DNA from: Eukaryota sp. TZLM1-RC
Lineage: Eukaryota; Metamonada: BaSk clade
Length of the DNA stretch: 64,000 nt
Assembly (NCBI GenBank): GCA_040285825.1
Contig: JAUPSS010000004.1
Span: forward strand, 2,274,550 to 2,338,549
Direction: 5' to 3'
Part shown: positions 53,899-63,538 of the stretch, piece by piece
Position numbering within the stretch: the first letter of the stretch is position 1
How the letters are laid out: each line of letters opens with the position of its first letter
The notes under the pieces: generated by a model
The model's database searches: none
Told to the model about the DNA's origin: nothing
Seen by the model: only the letters and a program-made list of their open reading frames with translations
Translations under genes and position numbers: made by a program

Positions 53899-54972
53899 AT
53901 GCCAATGCTTCACGCTCACTCCCGTCTACTTTGGAGATTACTCATTGGTACTCTCTCAGCAGTTTCTCTTTTTGCCATTGTTTTATTTGTATCTAACTCT
54001 AACTCTTCTGCCAAAGTTTCCTCCTCTAAACCTCCTTCACGTTATTGCCTTGCTGCTGTTTCAGACGAAGACGAACGTTCTAAACAAAAAGATGGCAGGT
54101 TTCTTTCATACACCAAACTCGCAGTACTCTCTGCTGGCAGTGAGACAGAACCATGGAGAGTTCGGTGGGAAGACGAAGCTTCCTCCCTCTACTCCTTTAC
54201 GGGGTACAAAGGAAGAGGGATGGAACTCTCAGAACTTGTCAATTTCAATGGTGAAACTCTCGCATGTGATGATAGAACTGGCATCATTTACTCCATCAAA
54301 CCCAATAAAGCTATCCGTAAGTGGATGCTTAATGATGGTGATGGCAATCAGGAAAAGGGATTCAAATGCGAGTGGATGACTGTCAAGGACGGTTACCTCT
54401 ATGTTGGCTCTATTGGGAAGGAATGGACGTTTCCCAAGAATGACACTATAAGAAATGATCATACTCTGTACGTTAAGAAGATTTCTAAAAACGGTGAAAT
54501 TAGCTCAATTAAGTTTCATGATCAATACAATGCACTTCGGAAAGCTACAGGTACAACTCACCCTGGTTACATGATTCAGGAAGCTGTGGTTTGGTCAAAG
54601 GTTTACAAGCGATGGTTCTTTTTACCACGAAGAGTATCTCAACAAGCCTACAATGATGACCAGGATGAAAAGAGAGGTTCAAATTTAGTTTTGGTTGCTA
54701 GTGAAGACTTTGAAACTATCGAATCTAGACCAATTGGTCCTCTGGTTTCAACCAGGGGTTACTCTTCTGCCAAGATCTTGACACATAGACATGACGTTTT
54801 TGCAGTGTTGAAGTCAGAAGAAGTCAAGGGTGTAGTGAAGAGCTATTTTTCTGTGTTTAGCATTGATGGAACTGTATTCATTAAGGACCAATTCATCGGT
54901 AATTATAAGTTTGAGGGTCTGGAAATTGTTGATGATGAATGGTGTCTGGACTATTTTAATAAAAAGAGATGA
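53899..54972 (+). CDS. CANT1-type calcium-dependent apyrase, 357 aa
   Basis: It hydrolyses nucleoside di- and triphosphates, typically in the ER/Golgi lumen. An N-terminal signal anchor (LLIGTLSAVSLFAIVLFVS, about residues 13-31) is followed by the five-bladed propeller motifs of CANT1: YKGRGMELSELVNFNGETLA, DDRTGIIYSI, LNDGDGNQEKGFKCEWMTVK, YVGSIGKEWT, HPGYMIQEAVVWS, RWFFLPRRVSQQAYNDDQDE, KRGSNLVLVAS, RGYSSAKI, VLKSEEVKG, YKFEGLEIV. Length is near that of animals (about 400). Two in-frame ATGs two codons apart; the first is used here. Intronless. Confidence 0.95.
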   Translation: MPMLHAHSRLLWRLLIGTLSAVSLFAIVLFVSNSNSSAKVSSSKPPSRYCLAAVSDEDERSKQKDGRFLSYTKLAVLSAGSETEPWRVRWEDEASSLYSFTGYKGRGMELSELVNFNGETLACDDRTGIIYSIKPNKAIRKWMLNDGDGNQEKGFKCEWMTVKDGYLYVGSIGKEWTFPKNDTIRNDHTLYVKKISKNGEISSIKFHDQYNALRKATGTTHPGYMIQEAVVWSKVYKRWFFLPRRVSQQAYNDDQDEKRGSNLVLVASEDFETIESRPIGPLVSTRGYSSAKILTHRHDVFAVLKSEEVKGVVKSYFSVFSIDGTVFIKDQFIGNYKFEGLEIVDDEWCLDYFNKKR

Positions 54973-55161
54973 TTTTATTTACAAGTTTTGTTCAAAAAAA
55001 ATAAATAGAGTAGAAAGAATTAAACTAAAAGAATAAGCAAAATGAAAACTTCAGTTTCGTGCTGAAACAATAACAAGGAGGTCTTAATTCAAAGGAAAAG
55101 ATATTAAAAACAGCAAAAATACAGTGGAATTGGTAATTCACCAATCAAACAGGTGAATAGC

Positions 55162-56455
55162 TCACATCCTTCGATGCCTAAACAAATGCGTATTCTTGGA
55201 GTAACCCGTGTTGAACCCTCTTAGTGAAGTATTTGGAACACTGGGTCCCTTTGCAATGGCACCAAAACCATAAGGATCTGCTGGGGCTACAGGGGCAGGA
55301 GGGACACCGTTATTAGATAGTCCGGTTCGGAATAAGTGAGCCATACGTCTGTTGCGACTGTTCTTCATTACACTACTTTCAAACGTATTGACAGCGGGAA
55401 GAAAAGACCTGTCCCCCCGTGAAGGAGTTGGTGTAAGTGTGTTTATTGAAGTTAACGACTTTTGTCTGGTGAGGGGTAGAGACTCAGATTTGGAAGATGG
55501 CGCAGTAGCAGGTTCAGTCGCAATTCCTTCGAAAAATGGATGTTTCAATGCATCAGCAGCTGAAATAATGTTATTTTCATCAAGGTCCAGCATCTTTGTC
55601 AGCAAGTCTACACCAGAAGGGGACAGAACGCTTTGAAAACGACGGAAGAACTCATCTCTGTTCGGAGGCTTACCGCGATTGAATAGACTTCTGAATCGTG
55701 GATTTCTTTGAAAATGATCATTTACATTGCTGGGCAGTGGGCCTATCGACGATACAATGAGATTCAGCTGGTCCACATCACTATCTCCTGGAAAGAGGGG
55801 TTCGCCAGTGGCGAGTTCTGCCATAACACAACCAGTCGCCCAAATATCTACTGCTGAAGTATACGGAATTCCTAACAACAGTGAACTTGAACGGTACCAT
55901 CTGGTAGCTACGTACTGAGTAAGAGGGACATCCTCCACAACTGCTTCGGATGCATTGTGTTTCCTTGCGAATCCAAAATCACATAATAGAACAGTGTCAT
56001 CCTTTGTAACCAAGAGGTTTTCTGGTTTGATATCTCGATGCAAGACTCCGTTTTGATGTACAAAAGCCAAAGCTTTAAGAATCTGGTACACAAACAAGCG
56101 TAAACGATGTAGGGGAATACCCTTAGGGGATTCTTCTAAAACTTCCAACATATTATGTTCTGCATAGCCAAAAACTAAATAAAGCCTCCCTTTGTGCTTG
56201 AATGCTTTGAATAATTTAACCACGTTGCTGCAGTCCTGCATAAGACGTAACATTTTGACTTCACGGATGCTGATTCTTTCGATTGCCTCATCGTCTTCTG
56301 AGCTTTTGAAGCGCTTTATGGCAACTATGGTATTTGTTTCCTTATCACGACAGCGGAGAACTACTCCATAAGCACCTGTGATGAGTACTTAAAGGGGAGA
56401 AGATGTACAAACCTTCACCAATAACGTTGAGAACTTCATATTGATGCAGGCCCAT
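55162..56455 (-). CDS. CDKL-type protein kinase, 418 aa
   Basis: Exon 1 is 56413-56455, intron 56376-56412 (37 nt, GTTTGT donor), exon 2 55162-56375; the splice rebuilds GEG-AYGVV. Kinase motifs: glycine loop GEGAYG, VAIKRFK lysine, REVKMLRLM helix C, HRDIKPENLL catalytic loop, DFGFAR, then TQY-VATRWYR in the activation loop where CDKL kinases have TEY, and SSS in place of the APE motif. The C-lobe has DIWATGCVMAELATGEPLFPG. The tail (about 270-418) is Ser/Pro-rich. CDKL kinases are often ciliary, matching the flagellar genes here. The altered activation loop may alter regulation. The 20-bp motif lies 75 bp upstream. Confidence 0.9.
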
Positions 56456-56530
56456 AAGTCATGTGGGAAGCGAGGTTGTGAAAGGTATGTCTCCTAAAAT
56501 AGAATGTGTATGGGGGTAAGATCGAATTTA

Positions 56531-56550
56531 TACTGTGAATTTCACTTATC
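56531..56550 (-). promoter_or_regulatory. 20-bp motif, copy 2 (solo, upstream of the CDKL gene)
   Basis: Identical to the copies at 42669-42688 and 57979-57998 but with no Fz2 sequence beside it. It lies 75 bp upstream of the CDKL start, in the same orientation as the other two relative to their genes. A perfect 20-mer repeat at three matched positions is not expected by chance. Confidence 0.6.
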
Positions 56551-56681
56551 GTACCAGGGATGACTAAAGTGGTCCAAAAAATGAAATTAAAGTACTTTAT
56601 TTACTTTAAGCTTTACTTTAAACTTTACTTAAAAAATTAATTTACGATAAACAAAAATATAACAAAAAAGAAACAAAAATT

Positions 56682-57935
56682 CTACTGAAAAAAGGACATA
56701 ATTGAAGCATAGGTACAGTTCACCATCAGAAGCAGACCAACTAAAATTATAAATCTTGCCACCACCCTCTTAAAACCTACGTTTTCCATTCCTTTTGTAC
56801 ATTTAAGATAAAATAAACCAGGAAAAACACATGTGATAAAGAAACCAAAAAGAGAACCAGAAACCCTAATTACTTTGGTTACGGATTCCTCCAAAATTGC
56901 AACAGCAACCGAAACACTGATGATACTAGTAGACAACACGGCCTGCCTTCTTCCCGCTTTTTCTGGTGATAAATCTTTAATGAAAACATTCTGGATCCCA
57001 TTTCTTAACCCAAAACAAACCAAGGGAAATGATAAGGCTATGGACAAACCCATAATAGCTCTACCAAAAGATGCTGCAATGTCACCGCTTCCATAGTTAT
57101 TCAGTATATCATCCTTAGTAGTACTTCTAAATGTGACATAACCAAGAGTAGCGGCCGAGCTATACAATACCAGACAAAGAGTAACAGAAAAAAAGATGAC
57201 AGCCCTAAATTTTCGTACTGATCTCTGTTTGAGCTCCTGATACATTTTTGGAATGTTGTAATGAGCAGTAAAAGAGACCCCCATAAGAGGAAGAGCTGCA
57301 AACAACTCAGTGGAAAACTTGAAATATTCGATTTCACCACGTGGCTCATAGATTACAAAAGTGTTGGTGTAAAGCCTATACCCCATCATTAAAATGAGAT
57401 AGATTGGACAGAACAGTGACGCAGCTGATGTATAGCGGAGAGCGTCGATGTTGGGAAGTAAGCATAGTGGGAGGAGGATCAGTAAAGCAGTGGCGATAAT
57501 GAGCACCCTGCGATCAAAGAACATTCTATGTGCGGTAGCAGGGAGAATAAACTGGCTTAGGGACGGCATAAAGTCTCCAAGGATGACACAATAGCTTATG
57601 CATGTTCCTGCAGTGTAGCAAACAATAAGACTCTCTACAACAGTACCAAAGGATTTCCCCAGTGTCTTTTTGGCGATACCTTTATAGCTATACTCATTAG
57701 TATGAGCACAGCACTCGGACAGAAAAGAAAAAGAAAATGCAGATATAAGAGCTACCAGAAGAAGCACAACAAGTCCGCTGATGAGCCCAGCATATAGAAT
57801 AGCATAGGACAATGTAAGGACAGCTGCGCCCGTGATCGCGTTACTGACGTTGGCGACAGATGAAAACACTGATGCGCCTTTAGAGTCGTCTTCAGGCACA
57901 GCATCATAATTGATGAGCAATTGTGACGATGACAT
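56682..57935 (-). CDS. amino-acid transporter of the AVT/SLC38 family, 417 aa
   Basis: ATG at 57935; one exon. About eleven hydrophobic helices are visible. The first transmembrane segment has the family pattern: ASVFSSVANVSNAITGAAVL, TLSYAILYAGL; later FKFSTELFAALPLMGVSFTAHYNIPKMYQEL fits helix 6-7 of AAAP transporters; FGRAIMGLSIALSFPLVCFGLRNGI and SGSLFGFFITCVFPGLFYLK near the end. The charged cytosolic N-terminus (about 20 aa) is short, as in vacuolar AVT6-like members. Substrate cannot be read from sequence. The 20-bp motif is 43 bp upstream of the start and Fz2-E begins right behind it. Confidence 0.9.
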   Translation of the reverse strand: MSSSQLLINYDAVPEDDSKGASVFSSVANVSNAITGAAVLTLSYAILYAGLISGLVVLLLVALISAFSFSFLSECCAHTNEYSYKGIAKKTLGKSFGTVVESLIVCYTAGTCISYCVILGDFMPSLSQFILPATAHRMFFDRRVLIIATALLILLPLCLLPNIDALRYTSAASLFCPIYLILMMGYRLYTNTFVIYEPRGEIEYFKFSTELFAALPLMGVSFTAHYNIPKMYQELKQRSVRKFRAVIFFSVTLCLVLYSSAATLGYVTFRSTTKDDILNNYGSGDIAASFGRAIMGLSIALSFPLVCFGLRNGIQNVFIKDLSPEKAGRRQAVLSTSIISVSVAVAILEESVTKVIRVSGSLFGFFITCVFPGLFYLKCTKGMENVGFKRVVARFIILVGLLLMVNCTYASIMSFFQ

Positions 57936-57978
57936 ATCTTCCAGGTCGATGTCTAATTTTCACAAGTTCAATACTTAC

Positions 57979-57998
57979 TACTGTGAATTTCACTTATC
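57979..57998 (-). promoter_or_regulatory. 20-bp motif, copy 3 (upstream of AVT gene; end of Fz2-E)
   Basis: Identical to the other two copies. It lies 43 bp upstream of the AVT start and at the edge of the similarity shared by Fz2-C and Fz2-E. A second, partial copy (ctgtgaaattcac, about 58009-58021) follows in a 16-bp stretch that copy C lacks. Confidence 0.6.
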
Positions 57999-58307
57999 AT
58001 GCATTCCCCTGTGAAATTCACTCCTGTTTTCAACTTTCTCAATGTCTACTCACATGCTGTAAGAGACATGTAGCATCATTTGACAAAGAGAATCATGATT
58101 TTCATCAATGGGCTACCTCACTTAAATACACCTACTGCTTTCACAGAACAAAGCCTCGGGACTTGGTGTATCTAAGTGGATCTACCAAATGCTACTAAGT
58201 TATTTGTAGATCGGTCTCAAAAGATTTTCAAAAAAAAATCAAAAATAAAAAACTCAAAATCAAAAGTTTTTCGAAAATTATAGTTTCTGAATGCTCAGGT
58301 TCCCTAT
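57999..58307 (-). ncRNA. candidate guide-RNA (fRNA) region at the 3' end of Fz2-E
   Basis: Counterpart of 42689-43038, matching it over most of its length, with A-run differences at about 58225-58260. It lies between the Fz2-E frame and the 20-bp motif. The same plus-strand frame (CKRHVASFDKEN, YTYCFHRTKPRDL) is conserved. No fold was computed. Confidence 0.3.
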
Positions 58308-58728
58308 TCATCTCCTCAACAGAGCTTCTGGGCAAATGTATCTTTCCGGCCACAATTCCGCTTTCTTCTTAATTTGAATATTGTTTGCAGCGGAAATATC
58401 TCTGTCATATACTATTTGACACTCAGTACAAATACGCATCTGCCATGAGCCTACTTGAATATTCTCGGCCATGCAACAACTTGACAGTTTGATTGCATTA
58501 AATTCACTGGTTGACAAGTGCTTCACGTCCTTTTGATAACACAGCCATTTTCTGAAAGTCCTTGCTGATATATATCGAATGACTTTTCGGCAATGAGAAG
58601 GGAAATAAGCAGAACCCACAGCAAGATAGAGTTTTTCAGGATGTCCAGCCAGCCTTTGAGATTTGTTGAGACTCTCTCTCTGAACCGTCTCTCTTTTCGT
58701 CTGCGGTTATCAAATTTATTTATTTTCC
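58308..58728 (-). pseudogene. Fanzor family 2, copy E (C-terminal part)
   Basis: It reads the RuvC-II/zinc/RuvC-III end: AVGSAYFPSHCRKVIRY, LSTSEFNAIKLSSCCMAENI (TSK of copy C has become AIK), CTECQIVYDRDISAANNIQI, KKKAELWPERYICPEALLRR. A CT duplication near 58678 shifts the frame before RKERRFRE. It is continuous with copy F at 61456; the two are halves of one element split by the RT-epsilon insertion. Confidence 0.8.
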
Positions 58729-58740
58729 ATTTCTGGCAAT

Positions 58741-61443
58741 ATTCTAAATATTTCAATATCAATATTCTTTTTGGCAATTTTTTGGTTCTTTTTGTTCTCC
58801 TTTTGAACAAAATTTCGTAAATAATTCCGAAGATTTAACTAATATAGCACCGAGAAATCAGTCATCCGAGAAATTAAGTAAAATTTTTGAAGACAAATAC
58901 TTTGACAACAAATGGTCCAAGGCTTTGTCTCCTTTAAGCCCCGGAGTTAAAGCACCCAACAATGAAAATACAATAGATAAACTAAAAAAAACTTCATCCT
59001 TATGAAGACCCTATAATGGATCAAAATTTTTACGGCACATACTGGGAAAATTATCCATTGATGCCATCAGAAGTATTTTCGGTGATAAAAAAGAGACCAC
59101 GCGGTAAGTCTGCCGGACTTTCTGGTATTACTATTGATCATGTAAAAGCCGCAATTATTTCTTCAGAAGATTGTCTTGGTTTATTAACCAAATTTTTCAA
59201 CAAAATATTGACTGGTCAACTCAGATATCCAGATGAATTGAGAAGTTCTCGTTTGACTGCACTTGTCAAAAATTCAAAAATGGATGTTCGTCCTATTGCA
59301 GTGTCTGAGAGCTTACAAAATATTTTTTCTGCGTGTTGTTTAAGCAGGTTCAATGAGAAAGCAAAAAAGATTTTATTACCCTTTCAATATGGAATTAATA
59401 CCACTGATGGAGTCTCTTCAGCGATATTTGCTACTGATGTATTATTTCGTCAAAATGAATCCACTGTTTGTATGTCATTGGATTCTAGTAATGCATTCAA
59501 TTCACTCAGTCGTCACAGTATCCATGGTGCCTTATTGCAATATATGCCGGAATTAATGCCGTATTTTCAATCAACATATAGCACATGGTCTAATATACAT
59601 TTTGGTAATAGCATTTTGAGTTCATCAAGTGGTGTAAAGCAAGGAGAACCGTTAGGACCTCTTTTGTTTTGTTTGGCCATTCATCCTATTTTATTGCAAA
59701 TTCAAGAGATGTTTCCATCGCTAAAAATGATTGCATATATGGATGATGTTGTGCTTATTGGTGATTTAAATATTGTGAAACAAGCAACTGTATGTTTTAA
59801 AGAATTATTTACCAAAATTGGTCTCCGACTTAATTTACTTAAATGTGTTTTGTTATCGAATTCTCCAGTTTCCACAATAGTTGATGGTATTGAAATTCAA
59901 GTCAAATTATATTCAATTGATGCTATTCGTCATTTGGGTTCGTTTTTAGGAAATAATGATGAAATTACCAAAAAATTGTTTGAAAAGTTGAACTCAATTT
60001 CTGACAAAATTGACCGAATGATGAATTTAGATATACAAAAACACATCAAATTTACCATTATCAGACTGTGTTTTAGTTCCAATTTTAATCATATATTTCG
60101 ATCTACAAATCCTCTCGTCACTAGACCTTTGGCTCAGAAGTTTAATGAATTACGTGCAAAAGTTCTGTCTCAATTACTGGGATGTAAAATGTTTCAAATT
60201 CCAGATCATGCTTACCTTAGTCCACATTATGGCGGTTTAGGGTGGACGAAGGCTTCTATTCTTACCTCGTGTGCTTTTTTTGGTGGATGCAGAAATGCAA
60301 TCTTTGAGTTTTCCGAAAGATTTGCAGATTGGGGAGATTTCTTGATGACAACGCAAAGTTCCACTGTTTTTGCATTAGATGAAGAAATTTCAAAAATTGA
60401 TGTAGAAAAAAGGGGTCGATGTTTTCCCCAATCATTCAATGGCAATATTCCAGAAAAAAATGTTTTAAATTTGAAGTACACTCTTCGAACATTACAGAAA
60501 CGATTGACTGGAATGTATGAAAAAGATCTTTATAATAATATATATGCAGCTCGGCTGTTTTAAATCAAGATTTTCACTCATGGTTATTGGAAAAGGGTGT
60601 TTGTGAAAACAAGTAATCAGATTCTTCACTTTTTGTAACCATTGTACCACGAAGATTTGGATTGTGTGCCACTAATGAAGCATTTGTAACTAAAATGAGA
60701 TTATATTTGAACATCCCCATTAATCAATTATTATCAAAAGAAAAATGTATTTGTTTGAACTCACCTCAACTCACTTTGCGCCATGCTCTGAATTGCTCTA
60801 AATTGATAACTTATCGTTCTTCATTACATGATGCTGTTAGAGACATTGTTTTCAATATGGCACAAACTGCAAGAATATCGTGTATCAAAGAGCCCCTGCT
60901 GAAAGAAACACCTTCTCTAATAATTTTGGTTCTGATGATAGAGGTGATGTATACTGTGATTGAATTGATAATTCTGAAGCTATTGTTGACTTTGTCTCAT
61001 GTAATGTTGCAAATGATACTTTGGTTCACAGAAGAAAACTTAATCCTGTGGCTGCTCTGGATTTTAAAGCAAAAGAGAAACACAGAAAATATGATAAAGA
61101 TATTGAAGAGGTTAATGTCGATAGAAATACACAGCTGGTTTTTATTGCTTTACCATTTTCGATAAATGGAAGATTATCAGATGAAGCAGAAACTTTTTTG
61201 AATGACTTCCAAAAAATGGTGCAAGAAAAGACAATGAAAAGATTTGATATTTTTTTATGGCGTTCACGGATTCCATTTGTCATTATTAATAGATTACCTC
61301 GGTTTTTCAATCGAATAAGAGAAGCTTTAGCTAGACAGCAAGCAGATCAAGATTTTGTAGAGGAAATCTTGGTTCAATGATAGTTGTCCCATAAGTTATG
61401 AGTTAATTTAATTAAGTGTGCAAATTCAATAAATATTATAATA
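58741..61443 (+). mobile_element. RT-epsilon retrotransposon (2.7 kb) inserted in Fanzor 2 copy E/F
   Basis: Target-site duplication atttctggcaat (58729-58740) and atttctgccaat (61444-61455), 12 bp with one mismatch. A frame of 515 codons (59016-60563) holds the RT core: SSRLTALVKNSKMDVRPIAV, YGINTTDGVSSAIFATD, SLDSSNAFNSLSRHS, SSGVKQGEPLGPLLF, AYMDDVVLIG, LRLNLLKCVLLS, HLGSFLGNN. After a stop at 60563 come the finger (CICLNSPQLTLRHALNC, CxC-x8-H-x3-C) and endonuclease-like parts, interrupted by a single-base loss near 60920 relative to the copy at 19760. It ends EEILVQ-stop and gtgtgcaaattcaataaa. The N-terminal knuckle is not found, so the copy is 5'-truncated. Confidence 0.9.
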
Positions 61444-61455
61444 ATTTCTGCCAAT

Positions 61456-61960
61456 TACTTTCCAAATACACTTTCCTCCTGACCAAATTCCAACGGTTCA
61501 AATATTGGTTCAAATTTTGAACGGAATATTGGTTAGGAGAGTGTTTACTGGGTGAAGGTTTTGTCATGTATCTTCTGCAAGTTGGACAAGGAATAACTTC
61601 ACATTGATAATCATTTAAGAAGTAACCACATAATCTAGATTGGCCCAGATCAACGCCAATAAGGGGCATTTCAGGTAAAAGTCCGACTGGATGTCTACGT
61701 CTTCGACGGGGAATCTTTTTAGTGACCTTTAACTGTGTTTCTCTGGTTTTGTTGGCATTAGGGTCACTTTTCATTTCTTTATTTGATCTTCTTTTTCTTT
61801 TTCGGTGGTTCATCCAGCTCATCTGTGTTTTTCTGAGTCATTATTTTTACCTTCAAAGGTCAAAAGCATTTCATTACCATTAGCTTTCAATAAAAAATTT
61901 TAAATCTATTTTTCAAACTTTTTCTGTTGATATTGAATTATTTTCAGTCAATTTTCAGAC
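61456..61960 (-). pseudogene. Fanzor family 2, copy F (N-terminal part of copy E)
   Basis: Minus-strand frame: SNKEMKSDPNANKTRETQLK, the basic RRRRHPVGL, RuvC-I PLIGVDLGQSRLCGYFLND, NRWNLVRRKVYLESN. It stops at the RT-epsilon junction exactly where copy E begins. A 21-base stretch (VQNLNQYL) is duplicated relative to copy C near 61510. Upstream similarity to copy C fades at about 61940. Confidence 0.8.
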
Positions 61961-62320
61961 GAGGAGTGAACAAAGATTTCAAAGATGCAGGATACAATGC
62001 CTGCACATCAGTTGTTTCTTTTTCTCCAACTACATGTCTTGCTTTTCGTGTTTTGTGACTATTAATATAGACACGCAATAATTGTGAATTGATGCAACTA
62101 CTCAAATGGAAATTGACAGAAATGAGATCTTCCTAATACTGCTGGATTTAAATTGCGTCGCAAAGATTAACAGTGTTCAGACCCACATCCGTAGTAATTT
62201 AAAGGAGTAAATGCAATAAATGCTGCAAAAATAACTGAATAATGCTTACAATTCCGTAAAGCGTAATTCCATTTATGATGTGTTTGTTCAAAAATTTGAA
62301 CTTTCAGCATTGTTGTATTT
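61961..62320. other. no gene recognised
   Basis: 360 bp between the end of Fanzor copy F similarity and a retrotransposon fragment. No convincing frame. Confidence 0.4.
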
Positions 62321-62323
62321 ATT

Positions 62324-62740
62324 TTGCGTAAAAAAGGGTCGAACTTAATTTTTGACTCCTGTACCCTTGAATCTTCTTCTGATGTCAAACAGGGCAACCC
62401 CTGGCATTTTGCTTTTTTTGTTTGGCTATTCACATTACTATTGAAAGGGCCCGAAAATCTTTTCCTGAATCGAGTATTGTTGTTTAAATGGAGATTTTTC
62501 CCCTATCGATTCTTTCAAAAACATTTGTAGGGTTTCTGAATTTAGTGTTAACAAATACAAATAAATTAAATTAGCTTCGAACCCAAACAAATTTCTGTTG
62601 ATTGGTAGAGAAATACACAACATATTTTGACGCTAAATGGTGTAGACATGACATTCATTCATTTTGACCAACAAGCTTCAATGTCGGCTTGGTAATTTGG
62701 ATGAAATTGATTTGCAGTTGAAAAATTTATTGCTAAGGAT
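62324..62740 (+). mobile_element. decayed reverse-transcriptase fragment
   Basis: The frame reads LESSSDVKQGNP (compare SSSGVKQGDP), later NPNKFLLIG (compare LNASKCLLIG) and RLGNLDEIDLQLKNLL (compare LGSFLGNNDEI). Frameshifts separate them and the YMDD box is lost. Orientation is opposite to the RT-delta piece that follows. Confidence 0.6.
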
Positions 62741-62769
62741 CTAATTTTTTGAAAATGAATGAAAAAGCA

Positions 62770-63538
62770 TTTGTTAAACAACGAATAGAAATAACCGCAC
62801 AATTGAAGCTCCACATCCTCAAAACATGTAGCTCCCACATCGAAGCAGTTAATTGCTGAAGATTCGGAAAATTACCAAAATGAGAGTGAATCAAAAATTG
62901 GTTTCACCATTCCCTTAAAAATAAAAAAAGACAATCCTGTTTTTGCCAGTAAACACGATTGAAAATTCTTCCAATTCTTACCTTTACAACTACATCAAAA
63001 TCCTCAAGGAAAGCCATAGCAGCCTTACCTTATGATCCGAGCAAAGTAAAAAAACAAAGGGACATAAATTATATTGGACATGAGAATTTTCATTGACAGA
63101 AGAAATTAGTTCCTCGTATTTATTTAGCTATTTAGTATTTTTCGCCTACAAGAAGAGGATTATTGACATCTGAATTAATGAAATGGTCGTTAGAAGAATT
63201 ACAAGGGTCGATGCACGTGGCATCTAAAATGGTAAACCTGCCATTTAAGCCGGAAACAACCAAATTACCTCTTGTCAGACTTATAGAAGCTCTATTGTAG
63301 CGCGTACTATCAATAGTGGGACCATCAAGACTTAATTTTGATAGCAGAGGCTCTAAAAAGGAATCTACTCGATGAGATTTGCACATTACATGAATTTGAT
63401 CCCTGACATTATAAAGTATTTTAATTCTAAATGTAATTAAATGTTTTCAGTTCAAAAGATGAGCAAACAAAAGATGTTTACCACATTTACATGTTAAATG
63501 AGAAGGCAAATTGTTTGGCCATGAGGAACAACAAAAAC
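62770..63538 (-). mobile_element. RT-delta retrotransposon fragment
   Basis: It matches the copy at 27561-28523 on the minus strand from the finger (WPNNLPSHLTCKCGKHLLF) through VMCKSHRVDSFLEPLLSKL, TRGNLVVSGLNG and the C-terminal region, to a diverged FEDVEL-like end. Stops and shifts are present. Its truncated 5' end abuts the Fanzor 1 copy G at 63539. Confidence 0.75.

Noticed and set aside
62770-63538. Duplication around the RT-delta piece next to Fz1-G
   Set aside because: No convincing direct repeat at its two ends, so the insertion model there is not supported.
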